A stretch of 64,000 nucleotides of DNA. Origin: Toxorhynchites rutilus septentrionalis (lineage: Eukaryota > Arthropoda > Insecta > Diptera > Culicidae). The stretch lies in the NCBI RefSeq assembly GCF_029784135.1, contig NC_073744.1, positions 73,283,794 to 73,347,793 on the forward strand, read 5' to 3'. Both the position numbers and the translations under genes were made by a program. Below, in pieces: positions 44,801 through 55,500 of the stretch; positions within the stretch are counted from its first letter, which is position 1, and the number at the start of each line of letters is the position of its first letter. The notes under the pieces are model-generated. The model saw nothing but the letters and a program-made list of their open reading frames with translations. It did no database searches and was not told the origin of the DNA.

Positions 44801-45525
44801 CAATCAACCGTCATCGATAACCAGCCATCATCAAAGCCGGTACTGTACCATCACGAGAGGAACGGCACAAAGCAGATGGGATTTGTTTACTTTTCTAGAT
44901 AGACCAACGCAAAGCGATAACGTTACATAAGTAGAATTAGTAAGGATAAACAAGGATGAGAAAGAGAATGATGATTATGAAAACTCCGATCGCCTATTGG
45001 CGATCTAACGCAAAACGTAAACGATCGGTTAGACATCTGGATTTTGTTTTTGAACTAAGAAAATGATGCTAATGTAACCTAAAACTCAAAAACAAATCAC
45101 GTATATTTTACTTTCGGGCTTTCCAAGGTATTTCTCACATGCAGGAATCGTGCATTTTTCTACTTGTGTTTGATTGTGCTCTCGAATTTCCTTCTTTAAT
45201 TCAACCATTGTCAACATTTTTATAGTTTTCACTACTGAAAGAGGTGAATAAATAACATGTTATATATAAAATTGCGCAGAATTAAATTTCTAACAAACTC
45301 ATCGCAATCATATAATCTTTTATGATTATAACATTGTAATTTATGGAAAGAACTACAAACCTTCCATAAGCTCACATGGCAAAATTTAAAACCATCATCA
45401 CTTTCACCGCAGCGCCGCCTAGGTGTAGATTTGTACGTTAGATCGCCAATCGGTCGAGCCTCAGTCTTGTTTCATTAGCTGTTAAGTAAAGAAGGAAATA
45501 AAGTTCAGGGTTTCAACCCATAATT
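44751..45525 (+). repeat. Errantivirus 3' LTR, split by a 451-bp insert
   Basis: It begins after the purine-rich CCCCCCGGAGG and matches the 5' LTR except for single-base differences and the insert at 44998-45448. It ends ...CCCATAATT followed by the ATAT target copy. Confidence 0.9.
44998..45448. mobile_element. 451-bp TIR element in the errantivirus LTR, 2-bp AT duplication
   Basis: Inverted ends TGGCGATCTAACG on both sides; AT is duplicated (44996-44997, 45449-45450) relative to the intact 5' LTR, which reads CCTATCGG there. The reference LTR makes the boundaries firm. A 2-bp AT duplication is unusual; ISL2EU-type elements are one group reported with it. A short minus-strand frame near 45120-45215 has a C-x4-C pattern but no identifiable domain. 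Confidence 0.82.
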
Positions 45526-45687
45526 ATATATTGACAACATTTAATGGCTGAAATGAATCTAAATTGAAATAAAATGAATAATCATAACAGAATCTCAAAA
45601 TCTCATCGCAAAATGTTTGTATTAGTATTTGCTAAAAGTCTTTCGAAGACAAATCTGTGTGTAAAATCCGAAATATAAAAGTTATAC

Positions 45688-46146
45688 CAGGGACAGACAT
45701 ACAGCTGTACTTGCGCTGTAAGGGTACAGCGTTGTACAGGTACTATCGTACCATGACAGACATACTTTAGTTGTACATTGTACCATATGTCAAATTGACA
45801 ATCAGAATTTTTTCCAAATTTCACCACATATTTCAATGAAAAAGGTTTTTATTTAGCGTCTTGATAGTTTGAACACAACAAATATGTTTCCAATTTGAGT
45901 TATTAACTCAAGAGAAAGTCAGTGAAAAGAATGTTTACCAAGTGTTTTGATTCGATTTGTTCATGCTAACGACCACTAGCCGTCTATGGCGCTGCGCACA
46001 GTACAACTGTAGCCATGTACAGCGGTAAAACAGGTCGGTACAGGTACAGCGATTGTACCGAGTTGCATGCATGGTTCTAGCGCTGTACATGGTGACAGAC
46101 ATACAATTTTCGAAGTACAACGGTAGTACAGCTGTATGTCTGTCAT
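45688..46146. mobile_element. Candidate hAT-like MITE with CAGGGACAGACATACAGCTG ends
   Basis: The left end starts CAGGGACAGACATACAGCTG; the right end, reversed, reads GACAGACATACAGCTGTAC. Both continue with repeated GTAC-rich segments. It interrupts the foldback element between its centre and right arm. The CAGGG start suggests hAT; an 8-bp duplication is not clear (AGTTATAC versus AGTATTAG). Confidence 0.6.
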
Positions 46147-46469
46147 AAGTATTAGAGCAAAGAAACTTTTTTTTTCATGGTGACCCTAACGCAACCCAGA
46201 AGAAACGCTATATTGGTTATTACAAGAGATAGAAAAAAAACTTTGTTCTACAAATATGTCTCAAATAACTGGGACTACAACATTGTCGAACTATGTTTAC
46301 CTCTATAGATTTTTTATTTCATCGAAAATTTTAGTCACCCTATTTTCGACAACATGAAAATGAGCGCTCTATCATGTGTAACAACTTTGTCGAAGACAGT
46401 TTTTGTCTAGAGAATAACTTTCGAGCTCTAAATGCTAATTTCCACCTAAATGCATCTCCTGGACCATTG

Positions 46470-46592
46470 CGCATTAGTAGCTGCCTGTATCCTGAAGCGT
46501 GGAATCCTATGGGTGTCACCCACTGCCATCAGAAAAATGTCGTCCGCGTAGACAAACACGAAGACTCCCTCAGGCGATTTTTTTGTTTCGCC
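46470..46592 (-). pseudogene. Jockey/I-like non-LTR RT catalytic piece (other half of 35310-36716)
   Basis: On the minus strand it encodes 'PEGVFVFVYADDIFLMAVGD', the RT motif with the catalytic YADD, followed by 'RIQAATNA', exactly the codons that should precede 'GRWVAERGFRLSA' at 36716. It ends at the right terminus of the foldback element, so the two fragments are one element split by the insertion. Upstream of about 46592 the coding match is lost. Confidence 0.8.
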
Positions 46593-47189
46593 CGTGAACA
46601 AAACAATAAAGTTAAAATTGCCAATCTTATAAACGAGAATAGTTATTATACCTTACTCTATATACACCATTTCAACCGAGCTGTTACACATCTCTGAAAA
46701 CTAAAAAAAAACCGAATGGTTCTAACGTTATGACACGTAATGTATCAAAATTTAAAAAAATGCTCAAATTTCAATATCTCACGAAAAGGTTAAAGATATG
46801 TAAAAGAAAAAATAACTATTATATTAACGGTCGTATGTCTGCTCTCCGCCACCAAACCTTTTTTACCATACATATGGTGGCTCTGGGTCACCATAGAAAA
46901 AGGATTATAGTTAAAAATCAGGGCTGCATGTTGAGGTGTTTCGAAAGTTCACAAAGAATTGAATAAAACTTGTTTATCTTTATAATCTTACAAATAATGT
47001 ATCACTACTCTTTCAAGTAAAAATTATTTCGACCAATACGACACCCATGTCCAAACCGACACAAATATCGATCGCCCGCACCAAAAATTTACTAGAAATT
47101 TATTTTTGCTGATGTCCTGGGCCGTTTTTGACTCCGACACTGCTTAATCTTGCATTATGGCAACGTGCCGGTCCATCCCTCCCTTATTA
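46593..47189. other. Unassigned A/T-rich sequence
   Basis: No supported gene; short frames only. It probably includes decayed non-LTR sequence at its left edge. Confidence 0.4.
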
Positions 47190-47262
47190 AGTGCGCTACA
47201 CATACAACGTCCCGTCACCGTGAAGTCAACGTAAAGGAATGAAATGTCAAATTTTATCGTTT
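47190..47262 (+). repeat. Half copy of the 168-bp MITE
   Basis: Starts AGTGCGCTACACATACA after a TTA (47187-47189) and matches the right half of the element at 2034-2201, reversed, for about 65 bp before diverging. The other end is missing. Confidence 0.75.
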
Positions 47263-47856
47263 AAAACGCAGATAATCGGAAAGTTTGAAAATTCTCGAAA
47301 ATGAGAAACAGATTTCATTGATTTTAAAAATATAGATGCGATGTTATTTTATTTTCTTTAATATTTATTTCGCCTGTCCACGTGGACATTCACTATATCC
47401 CTACCCCCTCACCGTGGACAAGCGTGGACATTTTCGTAACCGTCCCCCTAAAGTTGTCCACGTGGTATGTGGAAAGCCCCTTACTTCTAAAGAATGATGG
47501 CTCCATCGAGGCGCTATTTCCTATGTTTACAGTTATTATTTTATTTTTTATAATTTTATAAAATTTAAATGAAACAAATTTAAAATGCAATATAGGTGAA
47601 CATTTCTTCCTTAACAACAAGAAATTTTACGCTTTCGCGTGAGTTCGAGATTTTAGACTAATTTTATTTTTAAATATGTACAATATATTGCCTCTTTCAT
47701 TAAACCGATAACACATCGGTTTCATTTTTAGATCATCCACGTGGGTAATCTTCCTATGTATCTACTCGTGACGACCACGTGGTCGTCACCGTGAGCCTTA
47801 TCTTCTTTTCAAGTTGGTCCTGGTCCGTGATAAGTGAACAAGTGGACAACCTCTTA
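47263..47856. other. Spacer with repeated CCACGTGG palindromes
   Basis: Four CACGTG-centred sites: 47376-47387 (GTCCACGTGGAC), about 47457-47464, about 47736-47743, and a perfect 20-bp palindrome at 47769-47788. Several partial GTGGACA repeats lie between. No gene seen. They may be ends of a small repeat or E-box-like sites. Confidence 0.5.
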
Positions 47857-48499
47857 GGCCGGTGCTATACAGAAAGCGAAGTGAAGCGTTCACGCGAGCG
47901 AACTCGTTTGCGTCAAAGCACTTTTGATGTACATATATGAAAATCGGCCATACCTGATATAGCGAACGCGATGCGATGCGATGCGAATCGACTGTCAAAA
48001 ACGGCGAAGCAGTTCGATTGCTGTTTTGACGCGCGTAAACGCTTTTGCATTTGCTTTCAGTATTCGCGTTGACGGCGGAATGGTGTCGACATCTGGATAC
48101 GATATTAGTTTGTATGAGGTCAACTATTCTCTATCAGATTAGTCGACCCTAAGGCAGTTTTAAATTGCTAAAATTTGAATGAAATTTTTTTCTTTGCGTT
48201 ATTTGCCTTCTATAAGTACGCTGTTCTGACCCCAATTTAAACTATTTTCTATCAATTTTCAGATATTCTCACCAAAACTTGCCATTATAATACAAAATTA
48301 TCTTTAAACACAATTTGTGTATGATATTTTTTTACTACTTGCAAGCAAAAGTGATTTTAGTTTACCTAGAGTACTAATTTGGTTTGGTAAAAATAATTTT
48401 CATTCATAATTTTTATTTTAAAAGCACGTTTATGTCTTTTGCAAACCCATATTGTCATGCCTGCTCCCCCATTTCGTAATACGAAGCTCAATGCCGTCA

Positions 48500-49269
48500 A
48501 CGCGGATAGAATCGGCCTGCAAACTGACAGTGTTTTGTTGTTGTGTTGCTGTCATCGGTTTAAAAAAATAAAGATAGATTCGGAAAATTTAATTTCTCTT
48601 GTTTTTGCGAAAGAAGCATATTTTTACTTTTCAGCGGATTTGCGAAAAAAATGGAAAAGTCTCCGGAATACTTTCGGCAAAGAACTGTGAAAGGTACCGA
48701 AACGGAGATATGGCGATGAAGGATTTTTAAATTTCGAAACAAATATTATTTTGAAACGATGCTATTCCTTAGGAACCAGATGAAAACCCGTAAATCTAGA
48801 GGAAATCATTCGGCAGGCTGCAGTGGAGATGATGTTGTTGACGGTGGAAATGATAATGACGACGTTCAGGCCGAACAGCAGGAAGGCGTTGTGCAGTTTC
48901 GACGGAAGTGTTCCTGATCTTATTGATGCTGATTATGCTGACGCAAGGGGAACCGATTCATTAGCAGAAACCCTTCATCCAACAAATCCATCAAACAGAC
49001 CTACTAAGCGAAGTGCCCAGCTGCAGCTAATCAACATTGAGGTCCGAAAACTTAACCTGCTGGAAAGCAAGACGAATAATAAATCCGACACTGAAGATGA
49101 TGAAGATGCAGCATTTTTCAAGAGCTTGCTCCCACATGTCCGCATTCAACGAAATACGCCACATAACGGAAAAGTAGCACTTGTCGGAACTACACCATTG
49201 TCCTCTTCTTACCAGAGTACTCTAACATCACGAATATCTAAACAGCAACATAAAGGAAGCGAACATTAA
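48500..49269 (+). pseudogene. MADF-BESS accessory gene of the Harbinger element, broken
   Basis: A MADF-like DNA-binding domain is visible in 'IDSENLISLVFAKEA' and 'DLRKKWKSLRNTFGKEL' (48570-48690), with the intervening helix shortened. A stop follows, and MADF-end-like 'FLRNQMKTRKSRGN' (about 48765-48810) lies in another frame. The frame 48823-49269 then contains an acidic stretch and a BESS motif, 'EDAAFFKSLLPHVR' (about 49105-49150), which in insects mediates protein-protein contacts. Gaps and frame changes show it is decayed. MADF/Myb-like genes are the known partner proteins of PIF/Harbinger transposases. Confidence 0.72.
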
Positions 49270-49565
49270 TATTCAACCGTAATCTCTACTAATGAAATAT
49301 TACTCGGTAATCCCAATATGAACCTAGAGTGTAATATAAAAAAAAATGTTTAAAACTCCAAAATTCGAGAATTTTATTTAAATAAAGACGTGTGATACAT
49401 AATTTACGAAATATTTTACGTGATATTAAAATATTTTTTTTTAATATTTTACGAAAAGGTTAAGGCTTCTGAATGCCTATATTAGATTTATTATTCCTAA
49501 AAGCTCGACACGTGAAATTAGATGATTTTTATCAAAACGCTTTATTTTACAAATTTCTTTCAAAT

Positions 49566-50895
49566 TCAATTAAGTTTATTTTTGTTCACAAACTTTGTGG
49601 AATACTCTCGTACATAGCAACCGTTTTTTGTGCAAGTTTTGTATGAGTTGTCGTCCTGCAGTGTAAACGTTATAAGCTGAGCTGTAATGTGCTCGGATTC
49701 CTTCAGCTGTGTATCAACTCCCTCGTGGTCGATAATGACGTTATGGAGGATACATATCGCCTTAACGATATCGTCCGCGAGATCCAGTCCAGTTTCAATT
49801 GGCTTGCAGAATATCCTCCATTGGGCAGTCATGATACCAAAAGCGCACTCGACACATTTCATCGCCCTGGACAACCGCGCGTTGAAATATTCCTTAACAT
49901 GATCAAGATGACTGTTAGTTCTGGATCCGGCGGAGGTGAATGGAGGGGAACTAAGGGGGCACTGAAAGTTCCTCCGTCGCTTTGTTGCCCCCATCCTCCA
50001 ACTTCCACTGTCAGGAATCTATAATCGGCATCCGCGACGGCTTGCAAAACCGTTGAGTGGAAGCCTTTGTAATTCCATGCCATCGATCCTGATCTGCCGG
50101 GACATTTTATGCGAATGTGTTTCCCGTCGATACAGCCAATGCAGTTCGGAAAATTCCACTTGGTCCAAAACTTGTCAGCAACATACCGGAACATCTGCTG
50201 TGTTGGTAACGGCATGTATATCGGCTGTAGCACTTTCCAGAGCACCTGGCATGTTTCTTGGACAATATCCGCAACTGTGGAACGTCCCATGCGGAAGGAG
50301 GATTTGAAATGATGACCCTGTAGCGAGATACCTGTAGAACATATACACTGTGCATTAGTTGAAGCATTAAAATTATGATCTCAATGAATTACCTTGAGGA
50401 GACAATAAGCCGTTCACAAGGGTAAATCGGTTCAAGGTTGAGATTGGTCCAGTTCTTCATAAGCGTTGTTTCAATGAAACTTAACACCATGTCAAACGAT
50501 TCAATCGACATCCTGGTGTAGGATCGGAACTGGTCCGGGTATTTCCTCAAATCCGGATAGAGCCGATAGAGCCTTCTTCTGTTCCGATTAACCGGATGCT
50601 CGGCGAATCTCTTTTTCTATTGAAAATGAAATCAATTGTGACTGGCCAGGCAAAATATTCCTCGTCTGTCGAATCCATCTCGAACACTGCGAAAACCAAC
50701 AACAAATTTCATTTGCATATATGTTCAGACCCAATGAAGTATATACCGAGGTGGAGTAGTAGGCGAAGTACATTTGTATTGGTGAACAAAATATGGTGTC
50801 GTAATTTTTTGCATTGAATATGAATAGTAATGAAAGGAACAAAGCAATGTTAAAAATACTCACGCTTTCATGATGTTTTGGCCAAAATGGTCATG
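49566..50895 (-). pseudogene. PIF/Harbinger transposase, broken
   Basis: Minus strand. An N-terminal exon-like part (about 50640-50400: 'RLYRLYPDLRKYPDQFRSY', 'MSIESFDMVLSF') is followed by a likely intron (GTAATT...CTACAG, about 50394-50335). Then comes 'MGRSTVADIVQETCQVLW', the DDE entry 'CIGCIDGKHIRIKCPG' with the first catalytic Asp, and 'YKGFHSTVLQAVADADYRF' then 'VGGWGQQSDGGTF'. The segment with the second catalytic Asp is deleted, and the sequence jumps with a frame change to 'YFNARLSRAMKCVECAFGIM', which holds the catalytic Glu, then 'IVKAICILHNVIID'. A frameshift also lies just before 'MGRSTV'. Inactive. Confidence 0.88.
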
Positions 50896-51502
50896 AATTT
50901 TGCAACTGTTTATTTTTTAATTTATGACAATAGTTTTGTGACGTATTTCCATTACAAGTAGTATAAAGGTAAGTATTCTTAATCCGCGGAAGCAGTAGCA
51001 TTTTCGATGAAATTCTGTTAAATTGCAGACTATTCTCCCACAATACACATACCTGGACTGAGAGCTTTGAAATTTCAACTTGATACCGTTAAAATGATGA
51101 AAGTTCATTATGTTCTATGAAAGTGGGGTAGTAAAATTGTCGTAAAAAACATCAATTTTATTTGTCCTTTTCGACGTGATTCCAAAAATATTCACTGCAT
51201 TCTGCCACATTATACTAATATTCAGCGGGACCTCAAAAAGTGTATATTTTAATTAATAAAAAAAATTGCTGAAGAAAGTGTTGTGATTGTCAATAGAATA
51301 TGAACACAACTATTGACGTCACGATGTGAAAATAAATCTTCACGACCTATATTCAGTACATTGACATTGACAGAACATTGTTTTAGACCGAAAACGCTTG
51401 AACAAACGCACTCACTATATCATGACTCGCATTTCGCTTCGCTTTTGCACAATTCGCTTTTCCGAAACGCTTCGCTTCGCTTTCAGTATAACACCGGCCT
51501 TA

Positions 51503-51897
51503 GGCCTTCTACACATTGGGCAACCGCAACCCGATCTATGTTGGCGATGTCAATCGCATCTCCAACTCAGCTCTGCACATTGAGTCAACTCAAACGTGAT
51601 GAAATCGTTAAGTTTTCATCCGTCATATTAAACTGGCAGTGACGCCGCTCCTTTAACTACTGAAAGAAATCATATGAGGAGTAATTTATGAAAAATGTTT
51701 TTGAAAAAAATACAACTTTACATGGGAATTTTCTCAACATGAGCGAAATTAGAAAACAAAATTATTTAATTTTGCAAATAGCATCAAATTGCATGTATGC
51801 GCAACTTTTCAAAACTCCACAATGGAATCAGAATGGAACCTTCGAAATACAATTTGCACTATAACAGAAAAATCTGTTTATATGGCATTCCTGAATG
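51503..51897. other. Spacer between Harbinger and gypsy 2
   Basis: No supported gene or bounded repeat. Confidence 0.4.
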
Positions 51898-53131
51898 TGT
51901 AACCGTTCGGTTTCATAATATTCCAAATAAACACTATAGACACACTACAGAGACCACACACTATACTGTAAATAAATAAAAACTCATCAGCATGTCAGAC
52001 CCCTGCTCATTGGCTACGAAAAGCTCAACTGGTTTGAGCTATTGTTTCTTCTAGCTTTCGTGTGTTCACTCACAATGCTTTATGAACAGGGTTCCCAACC
52101 ATCAGCATGTGTCAAAACCCGATTGTCGGAGTTGGGGTTTTCCTGCGGATTCTAATAAAGAGACGAACTCGGCAGATTGCGATATCCGGTCTTTCCGCCT
52201 AGAGCTAGAATCGGGAGTAGTAGTGCGCGTCGTGTCTAGTTTAAATTGTAATATCTCTTTGTCTTTTTTGTAGTACTTAGTTTAATAGAAGAAGTTTTGT
52301 TCTAGGTGTAATAGCTGTGGAAATTATGTTTTGTGTATTGTTGAAAAGAAAATACTTACCTGAGACGTGACCATATTAGCTCCAGATACCTGAAAACAGA
52401 AAAAAAAGAAAAACCAAATTATACTTACCAATGTAACCGACAAGAAGTACAAACCTGAAAGTTAAAGAAAAATAGATAGGGAGAGAAAAAGGTAAGCAAA
52501 GCACATAACGAGCATGCGGTTAATGAGCGATGGTTGGTATATTATAACCTGAACTGTGTAGGTCTGCACAGTGGACCTTTTTTTTCTTATTACGCTTAAT
52601 CTAGCACATGGCGGACGAATAGACAAAAGTTAGAGAACATTACCACCAAACACAGCACACACGTGGATGGAAAAGGCTAACCCAGAAACCAACAAGGGAA
52701 ATCCGCCGAACCCGAACCACATTGCTCAAAATTGCGCATGTATTACATAAAAATGTGACGTCACAAGTAGGTTAGAATAGTAAAGAGGAAGTAGGAAAAT
52801 AAGGAGTAAATACACATACCAAACACTTATAATAAAACATATATTATTCTTGGAATGGTTCTTCTTCTATACAATCTTTTTCTTCCATCGTAATCGAACT
52901 CGAAAGGGGTTACCAAGCCTCGCCCCATATAGTTTGGTGGAAAAAGGGACCATCTCAGCCTTTGAGGTGAAGTTAGAACGTGGTTGAGGACCCTAACCAT
53001 TGTGGATGTGTGTAGAACGCAAGAGAGAATTCCCCTCAGCTCCCAACTGACGTCAAGTAGTTGACAGTGAGCGTTGGGGTAACGACCCTGCTGAATGAGC
53101 TAATCATTCATGAAGTAAACACGAAATTACA
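51898..53131 (+). repeat. Gypsy 2 5' LTR
   Basis: 1234 bp with TGTAA/TTACA ends. AATAAA occurs near 52834 and A-rich segments near 52390-52500. An unusually long LTR, but normal for mdg1/412-like families. Confidence 0.82.
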
Positions 53132-53133
53132 AT

Positions 53134-53150
53134 TGGCGCCTAACAAAAAC
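53134..53150 (+). promoter_or_regulatory. Gypsy 2 primer-binding site
   Basis: TGGCGCCTAACAAAAAC starts two bases after the LTR. TGG at the start matches the CCA end of a tRNA; which tRNA is not determined. Confidence 0.6.
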
Positions 53151-53683
53151 ACTCATATACACACGTACACATTGGTAAACTAACGGGAACATACCCTACC
53201 GAGGGAAGAAAAATATTTCATATTTAAAAAGTTTATTTTCGTTCTTCAAACGAAACGTTATATGTATACTTGATATTTCTGTAAAAGTAGAAATATTCGT
53301 TTATTCATTTTTTATGCGCATATTTATATTTATTTATTTATATTTATTTGTTATTTATTTCTATTTATTTATTTACCTATATAATATTCGTATAATTGGT
53401 GTTGGATTATTTATTTATATTGAAGTGGTGCTGTGATAAAATTAATATAGTAATAAAACTATCTGAAGCCAACGAAAGAAAAGTATTAAATAACCCTAGA
53501 ATCACAAAAGCCGCTTTTCAAAACCATCCTGGAGTGCCGTTCATTTGACCGGTGACGAAGAAGGGTTAGTACTGCTGGATAGCAGAGTGAGTCTGTGGAG
53601 GGCACAGACGTTGATCTGGCTGTGAATCGGTATTTAATATTTTTCGTTCGCCTGGGCAGATAGTCCAAATTACTGCAATTAAT
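53151..53683. other. Gypsy 2 leader
   Basis: Untranslated region between PBS and gag, with TTTATTTATT repeats near 53320-53370. No other feature. Confidence 0.5.
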
Positions 53684-55500
53684 ATGGATTCAGACATTAT
53701 AATCCAGTATAAGCATCTTATGGTTCACCATCTGGAAAGAGAAGAAGTAGAATATGAGTTAATAATACGAGCAGTTCAATTCGGAGAATCCGAAAGTCAT
53801 ACAGTTCTTCGTAGGCGGTTAAGAGACCGATTGAAGGAGGAAAATAAAAATAATAATATTGATGTAGACTTTTCACGTTGTGAAAAGTTGATTGAAGCTG
53901 AAGTAAGCGCTATTGATGACAGCATAGTAGGGATCAGAGATATATTAGAAGGTAAAACTCGTTATGAAGGTATTCACGACTCGTTGAAAACACGTTTAGT
54001 ACATTACTTTGTGAGATGCACACGGGTGCAAGAATGTGCCGACGAAGATTACGATTTGGAAGATTTAGACAAATTGAAAGGCTCCATTCGCGAGTTACTG
54101 AATACATACTTCTCACCATTCTCCCCAATCAATGAAATTCAAAAGGAAATAATTAATCAAATCGCAAAAACCTTGTCCAGCTTGACCATCACGCAGCAGA
54201 ATGCAAACTCTCGAGAGAGCATAGCAACGCAAATTAGTCAGGACGAAGCACTGAGTTCAAGAAACCAAAATATTCCTGAAGCCAGTGTGATCCAACAATC
54301 TATCCCACCACGGCGTGAGCTTAAATCGGTATCCAAAGTTCCGAAATCGGTAAATCCTTACGCGATGTTGTCAGGAAATGGGTCTCATCCAATCGGAGTT
54401 CAACCGATGGAAGATCAAAGGAATAGAGAAGAAGAGAAAATGATTCATAAATTTCGTCTTCAGGATAACGTCAAAAATCCATTACCGCGAGCTGCTAGTT
54501 CAGAAACCGTAGATAGCTCACAATCAGATTCGTCAGATGACGTACCTCGTGTGAGACGTAAAGAAAAATCTAAAACGAAAAAATATTCATCACGAAAATA
54601 TCGTCCCATTTCTGAATGTAATCTGAAATACGACGGTAGAGATCATGGTCGAAATTTGATAAAATTCATTCAAGAGGTCGAATTTATCGCGAAGTCCGAA
54701 AGAGTTTCGAATAAGGAACTATTTCGTTTCGCTATTCATCTTTTTATATGTCCAGCAAAAATTTGGTTCATGTCGGGTATTGAAAATGAAGATTTCGGTA
54801 GTTGGAAAGAGCTAGTTCGCGAAATGAAAAAATCATTTCTGAGCCCAGATCATGACCATATCGGTGAGATCCGCGCAATATCACGCAAACAAGAAAATAA
54901 GGAAACATTTCAGGATTATTTATTCGAGATGCAGAAAACTTTCAATTCACTTACTAAACCGATGTCGGAGGGAAAAAAATTTGAAATAGTTTTTCGTAAT
55001 ATGCGCGCTGACTACAAAGGACACGCCGTTACTGCGAATGTCAATAACCTCGTCGATTTGAAAAGACTAGGTCGAAAATTGGACGCTACCTTCTGGTACA
55101 AATACCATAGTACTGAAGTGCAACCTACGCGAAACCGTGCGCAGATTAACGAGATTCAAGACGAACCGAAAAACCATGTGGAATCGGGAAAACCATCACA
55201 AAAAACGCGTAGTTTTTACCGAACGCCGCAAATTCATACATCCGGAACCGATAAACCATTACGGAAACAACCGCGCGAATATCAGAAGTACATGAGTTAT
55301 TAAGAGAACAGGTCCAGTGGGATAGACAAAGGATTGCAGGTGCTGCTGGATAATCACAGACCTCCGCGAGAAGGAATGTGTTGGAATTGTCGCATCAAGA
55401 CGAGTGTGAGCGTCCGCGACACAAATTTTGTAATAATTGCGAGTTTCATAATGTAGATACTGATAGTTGTCCATACTGTGCAAAAAACGCTCAGTAGGCC
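53684..55500 (+). pseudogene. Gypsy 2 gag with premature stop before its Cys-rich tail
   Basis: The frame 53684-55303 (539 residues) carries an N-terminal helical region, a Ser/acidic linker (about residues 270-300) and the retrotransposon gag core ('IKFIQEVEFIAKSERV', 'WKELVREMKKSFLSPDHD', 'IRAISRKQENKETFQDYLFEM'). A TAA at 55301-55303 stops it. The same frame reopens and shows 'CWNC' at 55379; after a +1 shift the Cys-rich tail ends 'CPYCAKNAQ' then a stop near 55496. Such C-terminal Cys clusters occur in mdg1/412-type Gag proteins. The stop and shift probably disable the nucleocapsid part. Confidence 0.8.

Larger units (their letters stand above)
37911..45525 (+). mobile_element. Ty3/gypsy errantivirus-type element with gag-pol and env-like frames
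   Basis: LTRs of 322 bp (37911-38232) and the matching 3' LTR (44751-45525, enlarged by a 451-bp insert) begin AATTATGCGACGG and end CCCATAATT. They are flanked by ATAT (37907-37910, 45526-45529), a 4-bp duplication typical of the gypsy/errantivirus group. About four substitutions separate the LTRs, indicating a fairly recent insertion. The order is gag, protease, RT, RNase H, integrase, then a third env-like region. Several lesions disable pol and env. Confidence 0.92.
36717..46469. mobile_element. Foldback DNA element, now expanded by nested insertions
   Basis: The left end (CAATGGTCCAGGAGATGC...) and right end (...GCATCTCCTGGACCATTG) are inverted repeats that extend for more than 300 bp (36717-37060 against 46150-46469). 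A third partial inverted arm lies at about 37315-37515. The element sits inside the RT of a non-LTR element; a short duplicated core (GCATT, on both flanks) remains of the target site. A central segment (about 37180-37300) is repeated at 45560-45686. Non-coding itself. Removing the errantivirus (37911-45525) and the hAT-like MITE leaves about 1.7 kb. Confidence 0.75.
47857..51499 (-). mobile_element. PIF/Harbinger transposon with both TIRs, transposase and MADF-BESS genes broken
   Basis: 3643 bp. The 34-bp TIRs start GGCCGGTGYTATAC and have 3 mismatches; TTA flanks both ends (47854-47856, 51500-51502). Two convergent coding regions lie inside: a MADF-BESS-type gene on the plus strand (about 48500-49269) and a transposase on the minus strand (49566-50895). 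This is the usual two-gene plan of PIF/Harbinger elements, in which the second protein helps nuclear import or DNA binding. Both genes carry lesions, so the copy is non-autonomous. Confidence 0.92.
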
